A stretch of DNA of 63,701 nucleotides from Perkinsus olseni. Its lineage: Eukaryota; Perkinsozoa; Perkinsida. The translations under genes were made by a program, and so were the position numbers. Where the stretch lies: contig JABANN010000133.1 of assembly GCA_013115125.1 (NCBI GenBank), positions 1-63,701 on the forward strand, given 5' to 3'. Position 1 is the first letter of the stretch, and the number at the start of each line of letters is the position of its first letter. Under the pieces are notes generated by a model. It was not told the origin of the DNA. It did not search any database and saw nothing but the letters and a program-made list of their open reading frames with translations. Below, piece after piece: positions 9,651 through 21,091 of the stretch.

Positions 9651-12600
9651 ATGACCAGCGTCGTCACTCTACTACTACTGCTACTGCTTCAAGGACAAGT
9701 GGAGGCCAAATTCCAGACAGGGCCGATTCTGCTGGGGGGCAATCGGACGACGGACACGAGGTGGAGGTATCTTTCAAAATTCGGATATCATGTTGGTAAT
9801 AAGGGGAATGAGGAAGCTGCATGGCTGGAGAATGGGAACCAACTCAAAATTGACGTGTATAATTTCTTTTACCCTTGAAAGAATGTTCGTTCGCGGGATG
9901 GTCATCTTCGGTTGAGGATGGGAATGCTGTAGCGAAAATGTCGGCTATGGCGGTGGAGGGGTGTGTGCAATAGCCCTGAACAGAGCGCAATTGAACTTGA
10001 CGCGCGAAAGACGGCCCAGGGAGCGCTCCGGACCGGAAGGGCAGTCTATCGGACGCTGGGTATATGTTGTATCAATATTGACGGGACTACAGGGCGTTCA
10101 ACGCACCATTGAAAATAATGTGTGGGTAGCATAAACCTGCAGGAGAGTTATTCGGCGATGGAATTGGCTTGATATGTACATCGGTGAATCTGATTTTGAC
10201 TTAGCCATTGGTCACACGGTGTTTCCTTTCCACCGCTTTGCTAGAGTTACAACTGGGAGAATCTTAGAGGTTAATCACGCAAGATACGAATAGGTTGAAG
10301 CGATGAGTTTGCATACTGCTAGGTAGAGGCAGTTGGAAGCTGCGGATTCGGACGATCAAGAATCACACAGACGTGCCGATTGTCCTTCCGGTGGACATGT
10401 AGTAATTTCATGGCGCGTGAAGATGGCAGGACTCTCTCACAGTTATCGAGAGAAGAGCTTTGCGAAGGCAGAGGGCTTGCAGGAATGCGAGAAGCGTTCA
10501 GCTCGCGATAGTTCGATGATGACAACCCTGCCGGCGGGCGGCGAGTGGGGGCCGTGGATCGATGTAATACTGGAGGGCATTTAGCGATTTCAACTGGTCC
10601 GCGGAATTCTGCACATCGCAGTGCTTATCTTGCTTCGAACTGAGGCAGCCGTCGTTAAGGGTTGGGCAGTTCGTTTTGAAAACCAAAATCCTGAAGGATC
10701 TGGACACTGGCAGTGATGTGAGGAGTTACTCCTCTTGAGAATGGTCACGAGAATAGAATTCACTGTATCAATGGCAGTGCCCGTGTGATTGATCGCCGGG
10801 CACATGACTTCGTGTTTGGAGAGGCCTCTTTGATGTCGTGTAGCGGGAGTAGCGATGGTCGAAATCTAATCGATAATGTGGTTGATCATGATATAGAAGA
10901 GCGTGGCGGTCCCTCTCGACCTGTTATGGTGGCGCAGGAGAAGCAGTTTATGAGGTAGCACAATCGAGTGCGGGTAACGATAATAGAAAGACAATGGGAT
11001 CGTCCACCATCCCTTACGGCTCCTCATTGGTCATCGTATCAGGGTCACTTGTACACGGCAAAGCGGCCGCAAGTTTGGTATTGGGCAATCAGCGATTGCG
11101 AGAATAATCATTTCGCTACCTCGCCTGGGAGAATAAGGTGAGGGAGACTCACAAGGTCTGTCTGCTGCAGGGTTCGAGCTTAGATTTGAGTTCATAGCGA
11201 CGCAACCGGACGGCAGCGAAATCTCGGCGGAGCGAAGCGGAGTACAGTGGATTCTGCTGCTGCAGGTTTTAGTCTTCGGTGAGTTCGGCTTTCTGACACC
11301 TCTAGCTATCATATCCAAGTCTTCAGGCGCCTTCTCGTGCCACTTCTACACGGCCTGTCGGCGATTCGTGCGCTCTGCTGAGTCCTTACATCCTCTGGTC
11401 ATAACTTTGGCCTGCATCATCGCCCTACAGGTGTGGCAATGGGGAGAATTCATCTGATAAATTTCATCATTCTCTTTTCGAATGCATGAATGCTGGGGAC
11501 AGGCGTTATGTAATTGGTGGGCTTGTGGATCGAGAAGTAGAAATTCAACTTGGACTTGAATGGTCGTGAGTATCGAGAGTTCCATAGCGAGCTGGTGCCT
11601 ATCATGCCTTGGAAAGAGGAAACGAGTGGCTTCTAGGATATGCTGGTGTGCAACAGTTTTTGGTCTCGGCCGGGGAAATGAAATCTACAACGTTGGGTCT
11701 CTGTGGTCTCAGGCCTTGGTGTTGCTGTTTGAAGTTCTCCATATGTGGAGATATGCGTACAATGGCTACGGGCTGAAGGCATTGGATGTGATATCACAGA
11801 TGCTCAGTGTCGTGGATGAGGTTATCGGTAATTGAACCTGGGTCGCGCGAAGGAGAGCGCTGAAGTATTCGTGCGGTGTTCAGTTACGTCCTTGCTGATC
11901 CTCATCGCCTCTGGATACACTCTACTCCAGAGTGACCTTGGAGACCTCGATATTGTCATACCGATAGTATTCATGGTTGCAGTAATACAGTGTGGTTGAT
12001 AATCTTTTCGAGTTAGTTTCCGTAGTCCCAGAGCCAGCCTAAATGGCTTATCTGAGCTCTCTTTTAAGGAATCATTGTCATGGGTCATAGTAATTATACT
12101 GATGATACTAATAGAAAATTTCGCAATCATAGAGGGTCAGCGAAATGGAAGCGCTGGGATTCGAACCGACGCGTCTACCCTGCATGTAGATAATACATAT
12201 ACTTATCGTCGGGTTTGGGAAAGTCAAGGACGACGCATCTTACAAATTCTACGAAAACGAAGGTAGTAAAACGACGGGTTGCAGGAATGAGTTATCTTCG
12301 ATATTACCGTGGGAGGCCTCCAGTATTTCATTTGGTTGTTTTCGAACGGACGGCATGTCTCAGGTGTCGCGGGATATCTTCTGTCTGTTATGAGGCTCTG
12401 TCTTCTGGCATGGTTTCTGTGGGCTATCAATAGAACAGGGAAGCAGGCGAGTAGTACTGGGGCGATCGTTTTGAGTATGGCGTTTTGTGTAAGTTTCTGT
12501 AGCTCAATCGGTAGAGCGCGTGCCTTTTAAGCCCGTGGCCGCGGGTTCGAGCCCCGCCGGAGGTGTTTTGCTATAATCAGGTCCTAAATTGAAGTATTTC

Positions 12601-13320
12601 TTGAATAAGTTCTCCGCCGTGGGAATACTTTACTTTCTCTCGTATCCGATGCTCATTATTTCCACCGACCTGTGGCCCCCTCACTATCGATACAAGGTAA
12701 TGAGACGTGACGATCGAATGGCTGGTACTGTATCATAGGCAGCTATGGTTACTAGTAGGCTAGCTTTATGCGGGTAATAAGAGATCACATACTTGGTGTC
12801 GTATAATGTACTTTTGGATCATCACCCAAGGCAAATGTTAGCAGCAATGGCAGTCACAATCGCGTGTTGCTTGATTCTGTGATGGCCCACTGTCATGGAA
12901 CTGGTTTTAGAAATTGTGAATTGGCTATGTTTGATGATCGGTAGAATTACGTGTCAATATCGTTTCGATCAGTGCTTCGTATAAACGAGCTGGGAGCAAC
13001 GTCGCGCGCCACGAAATTGTAGGCCGGCGTGGATGCTTGCGTCTCGCCAGGTGATGTTGATCGGTGATTTTGCGGTTAAGTTGGGAGTGTTCATGTGGCT
13101 GACGACACTTTTTCTCACGCGCGGGGACTACTTTCAAGTATCAACCCTCAATTCGAGCTTCTTGCCGGGGGGACTCAGGCCAGGTAATAGCATCGGAATT
13201 GGGGAGTCGGTCAAGGCTGGGTCACACACTCACGATGTTCAGCGCAGGAGGTTGCTGCAAGAAGTTGTGAGAAATTTGGTATCAGTCTCCGAAAATTATA
13301 CACTCATTCTATATGAATAA
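9651..13320 (+). CDS. GPR180/TMEM145-type seven-transmembrane protein, multi-exon
   Basis: The start at 9651 gives a signal peptide (TSVVTLLLLLLLQGQVEA) and an extracellular piece with RWRYLSKFGYHVGNK. Later exons give the family's membrane half: about 11711-11827 (HMWRYAYNGYGLKALDVISQ), 11884-11991 (LLILIASGYTLLQSDLGDL), 12224-12262 (KDDASYKFYENEG), 12364-12486 (GYLLSVMRLCLLAWFLWAI), 12581-12696 and 13051-13320 (stop at 13320). From 11884 on these exons join in frame. The A-NG-G motif, the GYTL motif after a long TM helix and the C-terminal FL-G-YF-LP motif match the GPR180/TMEM145/intimal-thickness-receptor family. Exons between 9.9 and 11.7 kb are uncertain; candidates near 10594-10720 (CTSQCLSCF) and 11230-11440 (TM helix) were seen. 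At least three introns carry tRNA or tRNA-like sequence. Probably an endomembrane or surface protein. Confidence 0.75.
12493..12565 (+). tRNA. tRNA-Lys(UUU) inside an intron
   Basis: Complete 73-nt cloverleaf. Acceptor GTTTCTG pairs with CGGAGGT (several G-U pairs); D arm GCTC-AATCGGTA-GAGC; anticodon loop CTTTTAA (UUU) on a stem with one mismatch; T arm GCGGG-TTCGAGC-CCCGC. No CCA is encoded. It fills 73 of the 94 nt of the intron 12487-12580 and starts 6 nt after the splice donor (GTGTAAG), in the sense orientation of the host gene. The G-U-rich acceptor and one stem mismatch leave open whether it is functional. Confidence 0.75.
12697..13050 (+). other. 354-nt intron with an inverted recurring motif
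   Basis: Intron between exons 12581-12696 and 13051-13320 of the GPR180-like gene (GTAATG...CGCCAG). It carries the recurring motif AATTTCGTGGCGCG in reverse orientation near 13002-13018. Nothing else was recognised in it. Confidence 0.6.
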
Positions 13321-13804
13321 CTGTCTTCATCATATAGAAGGCTACAGAGACATCACAGATCTGAATTCTCACAGGACTGACTGATGTGAGAATGAAACGC
13401 ATCTCATTATCGAAACAGGATCATTCTGACCCACAAGTGTGGCGGTCGTGTGATTGGGGTGGAATCTTCTGCGGCGAGGGGTCGGGCGTATCTGTGCTTG
13501 ATCAGGATTTGGCAAGAACGACTAGACAGCAGATGCGTATGTTCAGTGGAAATGAGTTTTATAGTCCAGTGCTACGTTGAGTTATGAGTATAATGAAGGT
13601 GGAGGAGTGGTGAGGATGAAGATACGCCTAGGTTGGAACGGTTTCATAAGATACGTTTCTCTCCTCTGCATGGACTTCGTCACATCAGCATTAGAAGTTA
13701 TTGGAGTTAACTTGCATAAGGATGAAAGGTGATAACGATTGACTTATAGCGATAATCATTGACGAAGAAAACAATGACCAAAGATTTGCTGATACAATAC
13801 TCCT

Positions 13805-13900
13805 AGGATAAGATGGAGGTGCTGGGATTCGAACCCGCGACCGGCTAGGCATATTCCCATCGTTAGTCGATATCGAGCGCTTATTGTAATCTCGCTCATT
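13805..13900 (-). other. tRNA-like 3' half
   Basis: The minus strand reads GGTCGCGGGTTCGAATCCCA followed by GCACCTCCA. This T arm plus 3' acceptor strand is almost the same as the pieces near 12150 and 49130 (minus). The expected anticodon and D arms are only vaguely present. Confidence 0.5.
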
Positions 13901-13943
13901 GCAGTCGGTGCATGAGCCAGTTATCGATGTATAAGGCTCATGC

Positions 13944-16900
13944 GTGTCCGCCACCGCCTCCTCACAGCTTCACTGCATCGGTCTTTTTTATGTGAAGGGT
14001 GGCCAGCGCTTGAAAACCGCGACCGAGAATGTGGCGTATCTTAACTTCACGCTGGTGCTTCTCAGGGAAGGTCGATGGAAGTTTGATATCGATCCGCTAC
14101 GACTGAGCGGTACAGTAGCGGGTTTCGGTCTGGCTTTTGCGGTGATGAATCGTTTGGAGGGTCACCGAGCGAGCACTCCTGCTGCTACTACTACGGAGGT
14201 CTCCGAGGTGTGCATGCGTGCTATCTCATTGAACTCGCGGAAAGTTGGTATCAGGTGCCGTTCTCGAGTTTTTGGAAGCAATTGAAGGACTCGCAGGTTA
14301 ACGAAATAGCGTTCATACCATCAGTGTAATGTGGATCGTCCGGCATGCGTTCGTGAGACGTGAAACCGTAAAAAGATCCGTAATAGGAATACCTTATTCG
14401 TGAGCTCCGTGAATTTCTGAACTGCATGAAAATTTTTACTGAGGGAAATGGTACCAAGATATTCCACTCTCACTCTTCGAAGGTTCCAGTATCTTCGTGA
14501 TCGATTTTTGGATTCATTAGAGTTCAGCATCGACCTTGGATGCGTTGGTCGTACATAAATCAGTTGAGTACAGAATGGGCCTGCATTCTGCGCAACTTGC
14601 GCAGTACCCGCCACCAATTTCGAAAATGAAGATAGCCCTTCTGACTAAAAGTTCTAGCCGAGAACGAGCGCTCCCTTTCTGATTATTTCAAGAAATATGA
14701 AGCGGATTGGGCCGGAGTTTAACAGGTTGGCGATTGTACAGTGCGTGGCATTTCGATGTGCAAATCGCGGAATTTTACGCAACGTTTTAGGATTTTTCGA
14801 ACAACGAGTTGGAACTTTCAAGGAACACGCAGACTCATTAATATACTAGAACCGTTCCGTGACTCACTAGCAAGGAACCGACAGTAACATCGTAGTGTAG
14901 TATATATCGATGACGATCGAGCGGTATAGTCGGGCGATTCGGTATGAATCGAGTGATGACGTTTGTCTACGGTTGGTAATATCGTTCGCCCAATACCGGG
15001 AAGTCCTGTGCGGCTGAATGCATGAGATGATGCACTCCTTCTTCTTCGTCAGGGATGGGACAATGCCGCCTATGCTGCGATATCGTGCCGCTACTGGGGA
15101 GGCCAGTCAGGAGGCGTTGACGGTGGCTCTGCCGGGATGTAGTGAGATGGTTGCTGATGAGGCGATGAAGAAGGGCATTCGATGTTATACCAGCACCGAG
15201 GCCGATGCATCGGTAGGAGGGCAGGACGAATTTTGTGGCGCATGACGTGGTTGTTGTCAGTTGGCGATGCTGCAGATGATGGCGGATTTGATAGGGTGGA
15301 CGGCATCATTGGCGGGGTTTCTCATATTGTATCGGATGTACTCTGGAGATGGAGTGAATGGACCTTTTGGAGCCAAGAAAAGTAGCAGTCTTCATCTCTA
15401 GACGGTTCATATTGGCTTATCTTGGCATCAGCCCGTCTAGCTCAGTCGGTAGAGCGCAAGGCTCTTAACCTTGTGGTCGTGGGTTCGAGCCCCACGGTGG
15501 GTGTTTATATCACGTGAGGTACAATATCGTATTTGTTGCAGCTTGTGTGATACTGTCTCCCTGAACTGCTAGTGTGTACTGTACCGCCTAACCTTCCTGA
15601 GCTCTTCTCTCGGACCGTCCTTCGCCGCTCTCGCCCTCCGGTCCTCGTGGAACAGCCGCCATCTGGAATATTGGAGGGTGGAATGAGATTATTATTACGG
15701 GTCGCCGGTACACGGGTTTCTGCCAGCTAGTATATCGCCACTTCTGAGATGATTCATCTGACCTCCATCGAGTGACGCGCCGTCGGAAAATCCTCAGCTC
15801 GAAATGCAATCTTCCGCTTGGCGACTGTTTTCAATCGGTTATGAAACTGGAAAAGTTGGGAAGCTAAGTTGGTGGTTGCACAATCATGGGGACAGTTCGG
15901 CGATGCAGCTAGGGATCTTGCGAATTGAGGATGCTTTTCTCCTGCAGCCCCGGCCGCCTCTACTACTAAGAATGTGACCAAGTTCTCCGACGTCGCTGGA
16001 CATGAACAAACCAAAGTGGAGCTCCGCGAGATTGTTCAGTACCTGCGGGATCCTCAGTCCTTTTCGTAAGTTGTGGTATTGGAAATTGAATTCTTTGTGG
16101 TCATTTATTCTCTTTCGGCGGCTTTGTTCGTTTTTTAGATCGCTCGGCGCTCGTCCCCCGTTGGGTGTTTTGCTAGAGGGTCCTAGTGGCGTGGGGAAGA
16201 CTCTGCTAGGCCGAGCAACTGCCGGCGAGGCGAAGTAATGGCCTCGTCGAGTCGCGAATTGGGGAAGGAGTGGTATGTGATCTTCAGTGATATTCCCTTC
16301 CTCTACGCGAGTGGCTCGGAGTTTGTAGAAGTCTACGTCGGGCAAGGTGCCAAGAGAGTTAGAGAAGTATTTGCTCAGGTGAGAATTTCGTGGCGCGCGG
16401 TCAAAACACTTGGGTTGACCTTCATCTGATCTCGTCAGGCCCGGGCTGTCTCCCCTTGTATTCTATTCATCGATGAGTTGGACGCCATCGGAAGTCGAAG
16501 TGCTGCTCCCGGCCGCTGTGAGATGGTTGTTTTACACTTTTTCTATCAGATTTTCGAGGTGGCGACGGGCAGGAGTACACCCAGACGATCAATCAATTGC
16601 TGATTGAGATGGTAATGCTCGGTGGGCATGCCATATTGATAGAAGACGGTCTTATTTTCTCTCCCGAAGAATTGCGAGGCTTCTTCAGTGGTCCACAAAA
16701 ATTTGATGTTTTTTGGCGCTTTGATGGTATCTTAGCTCGATGAGGTCTATTGGTGATTTTTCCTCAATGTTTGTGAGTCTTGTGTGATGTTCTTCACACG
16801 TCGTATTGCTCAATGCCGTACTCAAATGGGTATCTTCGGTGAAATTTGGTACCATAGTATGCCCGTATATGGGTCTCCTGAGTGATGATTTGTACCATGA

Positions 16901-17610
16901 CCGAGCGTCGTGAGCTTCCGATAATATCAGTGTCTCTTCGCGTGCAATGGATGAGTTACTCGGAAATGTTGATTTCAATATTCCTTTTCAGGATGGCATC
17001 TCCGATCGTGATGGTGTTGTTGTGATGGCGGCAACCAACCGTTTTGACGGTTTAGATTCTTCCCTCACTCGGCCTGGCAGGTGAGAGGTTAACCTGTAAC
17101 TTCCGTGGTCGAAGAGGTGGAGTATCTTTTTCAGATTCGATCGTTGTATTCATGTGTCGCTACCGGACGCTGCGGCGAGGGAGCAATGCTTCATCATTCA
17201 CGGGAAGAAATTAAAACTGGGCGGAGATGTTGAGAATAAGGCTTTGGCTGCTGAGACTGAGGGAATGACGGGAGCTGACATTCAGCATGTAGGCGACTTG
17301 AGCTCTTTCGTATCTTGCAAGCTTCAACCTTAGATACTCAATCAAGCTGCTCTGGTGGCTGCACGGAATAAAGAGAGCTGTGTATCCCAGGGACGTATTT
17401 TGGAATCCTGCGAGAAATTACGAGCGGAGCGACGCGAAAGAGAAGAACGTCAGCGAGTCAAGGAAGGTCAACATGGCGAGGTAAGATTCCCCGTCAACCT
17501 TCGTCGTGTGCATGCGTGCTGCTTTCAAGATACCATTCGACCAGTGGGCCGCCCAAACGTTCCTCAATTTAGCGAAGAATAACCAAAAAGATTCACCCGA
17601 AGTTGATTGA
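13944..17610 (+). CDS. FtsH/AFG3-like AAA ATPase lacking the M41 peptidase domain
   Basis: Exon ends that I could fix: up to 15212, 15261-15381, 15948-16065, 16139-16234, 16288-16378, 16439-16517, 16550-16611, 16992-17080, 17135-17288, 17334-17480 and 17530-17610. The product has the FtsH N-terminal fold (VALPG...[11 protein letters not shown]), a TM helix ([14 protein letters not shown]), a GPFG linker, FSDVAGHE, a Walker A written GPSGVGKT (usual GPPGTGKT), YASGSEFVE, Walker [18 protein letters not shown], and an FDR...LPD sensor region. After GMTGADIQH...AALVAA it ends within ~80 residues, so the HEXXH zinc protease domain is missing. Likely a mitochondrial (or plastid-type) membrane ATPase. 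The first exons (before ~15.0 kb, including a possible first TM near 14100) are approximate. Confidence 0.75.
15431..15503 (+). tRNA. tRNA-Lys(CUU) inside an intron
   Basis: Well-formed cloverleaf: acceptor GCCCGTC/GGTGGGT, D arm GCTC-AGTCGGTA-GAGC, anticodon arm CAAGG-CTCTTAA-CCTTG (anticodon CUU), variable TGGTC, T arm GTGGG-TTCGAGC-CCCAC. All stems pair. It lies in sense orientation inside the 566-nt intron (15382-15947) of the FtsH-like gene, 49 nt after the donor. No intron in the tRNA and no encoded CCA. Very likely functional. Confidence 0.93.
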
Positions 17611-17719
17611 TGAGTAACACAAGATACCAGCGATATTTTCACGCGCCACGAAATTATTTCTGCGTTTTTTTCTGTCTTGGAAAATTTTTCAGATATTTTT
17701 CTCCCGTAAATTTTGTTAT

Positions 17720-20700
17720 ATGCTGTCCACCAATCTCTTCCGAAGCGCCTCGAGCTTGGTTCGGCCGACGGTGATGTCTGCGGCCACGCCGGCGATCTCA
17801 GCGGCACTTCGGCGCGGATTGGCGACGGCATCTTCCAAGCTTCGAGCTCCTACTGCGAATGATATCTCGAACTTGCAAGATTTGGTGTCTAATGTGCTGG
17901 TGGGTGACAAGGACGACCTCTCACATTACAATAATGATTGGCTGAGGACGAGAACAGGTGGGCATATCTTAGGTTCACTCATGCTTATTTCGGAATGGTT
18001 AGTGATGTATCTACCGTACTAGTGAGAGTCTCTTAGGTTGACTCATGCTTATTTCGGGATGGTTAGTGATGTATCTACTCTACTAGTGAGAGTATCTTAG
18101 GTTNNNNNNNNNNNNNNNNNNNNNNNNNNNNNNNNNNNNNNNNNNNNNNNNNNNNNNNNNNNNNNNNNNNNNNNNNNNNNNNNNNNNNNNNNNNNNNNNN
18201 NNNGATGGTTAGTGATGTATCTACTCTACTAGTGAGAGTATCTTAGGTTGACTCATGCTTATTTCGGGATGGTTAGTGATGTATCTACCCTACTAGTGAG
18301 AGTATCCTACGATGAGTCTACCGAGGGTTGCCTAGCACCTCTTGTAAGCGTATCTTATGTCGAACCGTGGCCGTTAGAAGTTGGTCAATAACGAATCCTT
18401 GACTGATGCGTATCTTCATCGCCACCGGTCTATGCACTTATTGCATTTGGATAATATCTTTCAACCGTTTCTTGATGACAATCGATTTCTCTCCTCCTTC
18501 AGGTCACTCGAACGTCGTCTTGCGTCCGAAGACGACTCTGGAGGTCTCGAAGGCCGTCAAGTACTGCAACGACAATTTCATACCGATTTCAGTGCAGGGA
18601 GGCAACACTGGGCTTGTTGGTGGCAGCGTCCCTGTTAATAACGAGGTAAGAAGTATCTTAGGTGGAAGCTTGGTCCTCATGCGTAGCGTATCTTTTTAGG
18701 TTGTCCTGAGCTTGGAGAGGTTGAATAAGATACTTTCGGTTAACACAGCGGATTCTATCGCCACCTGCGAGTCTGGCGTGGTCCTCCAAAATCTGATGGA
18801 CGAGTTGGAAAACTACAATCTCATGCCGCCCTATGACATCGGCTCCAAAGCTCAATGTCTTGTAGGAGGTAAGATGAGAGAGTAGGGAGAATCTTGCGAT
18901 CTTGCAATTCCTCAATTCTCGTGGACTTCGTATTTTCGATACTCAGAGTTACTGAGTAGTGTTACTCATTTTGCGAAGTCTGGCGATTTTCTCATTTTCT
19001 GCGTAGCATGGGCTTTTATGATGTAATCTTGCTCATCTTGCATAATCTTGTATTTCCTCCAGGTAATGTTGCTACCAATGCTGGTGGTCTACGTCTACTC
19101 CGTTATGGCTCATTGAGGGGTACAATCCTCGGCCTCGAGGTCGTCACGGCTGAAGGAAAGATTCTCGATCTGATGAGGGCTCTCAGGAAGGACAACACAG
19201 GTCAGTATTTTCTCACCATTTTTGCGTTCTATTCGACATTGTTGATGGGGTTTTTTTTGAACAAGGTGACGATGGAATCGAAAAAATGCTTTTTTTTCAT
19301 CGGAAAAACTCTATTTCCCGTTACCATCGTCGTCGTAGGGAGTCGGGCTCATTTGCGTTTCTTCCAGGAAGGTTTTAATTTAGTATGCAAATCGATCAAC
19401 GTGGCGAGCGCAAGATGCATTGATTGTTGTTTCTGGTGATGCTGTGTTAGGCATTTTCCAGTCTTTCTCAGGCTACGATTTGAAGCAGCTGTTCATCGGC
19501 TCTGAAGGGACTCTCGGGATCGTCACGAAGGTTGCCATGCTCTGCTACCCCATCCCAAGATTCTCTCAGGCAAGAGATTCTCCGCTGTGCGCGTTGGAAT
19601 ATACGTTTGGTTGTTGGTTAGGCTGCTCTATTGAGAGTATCTTCTTTCAACGAAGTTATTCGTCTCCTGTCGGTCGCGAAGGCGTCGCTGGGTGAAGCAC
19701 TCAGTGCGTTTGAGTATTTTGACGGCCAGTGCGTGAAGTGCCTGCAGATGAACGGCTTCAATGATCTTCTCAAGAATCTTCCACCGGGAAGGAGAAGTGA
19801 AGAACAGGACTATTACGCCTTGGTCGAGGTAAGATCGGATTGGGAGTATCTTAGGTTGAAGCTTGAAGTGAATCTTTGTGGTCGCCAGGTGAACGGAAAT
19901 AACGCTCACAACATCGAATTGAAGATTCACAATTTTGTTGAAGAAGCGGAGTCTCATGGCGGCGTACCCGTAGAGGGTATGCTATCCCACGACATCCAAC
20001 AGGAGAAGGTGAGAACGCCAAATCGATTACGTGATCGATTATTCTCTTCTTCGTCCTTCAGGACTTGTGGAAGATTCGTGAGAACATCCCGGTTGCTCTA
20101 AACAGGGAAGGGGTTCTTCACAAGTAGCCATCGATCGACCATGGCCAATTGGATCAATCCATTTCGTTCGCCCAACCGAACTCTTATTCGCTACGGGGGT
20201 TCTCCCTATAAATGTGGAAATTAATCGAACTCACTGGTCTCTACTACCTTCTTGATACCTTCGAATAAGTTGATCTAAGCGGGACACTCTGGTGAAAAAT
20301 GTGTCTGCTGCGATAGGATACGCTTGACGATGAGATGCTGTGGAGCATCATTCCTATTTTCCAGCTACTAGTGTATCCGTTGTTTCTAATGGTACTGATG
20401 AATACTCAGCTTGAATTTTATTCGATTGTTGGCAACTTGGACGCAAGTATTTTCCTTCTCTGCAGGTATGATGTCTCTCTGCCGGTCAGCGCAATGGACG
20501 ATTTAGTACGACACGTTCGTAGGGAGTTCCACCGCAGAGAAGAGGTAAGCATGATGATAATTTTGTGGCGCGTGACGATCGTTTTTCTGCGTCCTCAGAT
20601 CCGCCGTGTTGTTGGATACGGTCATGTTGGTGATGGCAATCTTCATCTTAACATTGTATCTGACCCGACTGTTCATTACTCGGTGAGAGGTCCCCGGTTC

Positions 20701-21091
20701 GATCCCTGGGTTCGGCATTTTGTCTTTTTCAGACCCCTATTCACAAAGAGTTGGATACGGAGATCTACGAGTATACAAAAGATATGCGAGGGAGCATTGC
20801 TGGCGAGCATGGCTTAGGTCAGCGCGCGTTCTGGGATGAAATATGTTGCATTGGTTTCTTCGGTCATCAGTCTTGTGGTTGCTTCGACCTTGCTCGTATC
20901 TTGCTCGGTTCAACCTGATCTAAAGTATCTTTTCTCTAGGTACTCTCAAGAGAGATAAGATTTTCTACAGTAAACCGGCACTGGCGGTCGACTACATGAA
21001 ACAAATGAAGAATCTTTTCGATCCCCACGGCATCCTTAACCCTGGCAAGGTTCTTCCAGATACCATTCCTCCTGAATCACAGTTGCCTTGA
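17720..21091 (+). CDS. D2HGDH: D-2-hydroxyglutarate dehydrogenase, FAD-dependent, mitochondrial
   Basis: Oxidises D-2-hydroxyglutarate (or D-lactate in close relatives) to the 2-oxo acid, passing electrons through FAD. Exons: 17720-17957, 18503-18645, 18700-18868, 19063-19200, 19472-~19596, 19636-19828, 19889-20008, 20062-20123, 20466-20544, 20599-20682, 20733-20817 and 20940-21091. Residues 1-40 are Ser/Arg/Ala-rich like a mitochondrial presequence. FAD domain signatures: [31 protein letters not shown] and [14 protein letters not shown]-terminal domain: [13 protein letters not shown] (metal-binding His), AGEHGLG and a final NPGKVLP. Only the donor of the intron ending at 19635 is ambiguous. 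The first intron holds a tandem repeat and the assembly gap. Most introns contain one of the recurring intron motifs. Complete and apparently intact. Confidence 0.93.
17958..18310 (+). repeat. ~64-bp tandem repeat in intron 1 of D2HGDH, with assembly gap
   Basis: Units contain TATCTTAGGTTGACTCATGC, TTATTTCGGGATGG and GATGTATCTACTCTACTAG. At least four copies are visible on both sides of 100 N (18104-18203). The gap size is a placeholder, so copy number is unknown. The first unit begins immediately at the splice donor. Confidence 0.9.
18646..18699 (+). other. Introner-like intron, motif A (sense)
   Basis: 54-nt intron of D2HGDH that reads GTAAGAAGTATCTTAGGT, then GGAAGCTTGG and GCGTATCTTTTTAG. 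The motif GTATCTTAGGTTGAAGCT recurs in the introns at 19829-19888 and 46753-46808, as its reverse complement at 17289-17333, and in intergenic copies near 21098, 46193, 49576 and 49779. Confidence 0.75.
20683..20732 (+). other. Intron carrying only the 3' half of a tRNA
   Basis: 50-nt D2HGDH intron. Directly after the donor it reads AGGTCCCCGGTTCGATCCCT, a T arm, then GGGTTCGGCATTTTG, an acceptor-like strand with a T-run, then the polypyrimidine tract and AG. Confidence 0.75.

Noticed and set aside
15018-15035. HEMMH read as the zinc-protease motif of the FtsH-like protein
   Set aside because: It lies upstream of the N-terminal domain and TM helix, whereas the M41 HEXXH lies after the ATPase. 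Surrounding residues do not match either.
19008-19439. 143-codon frame in D2HGDH as a separate protein
   Set aside because: It includes exon 4 of D2HGDH but continues through the flanking introns.
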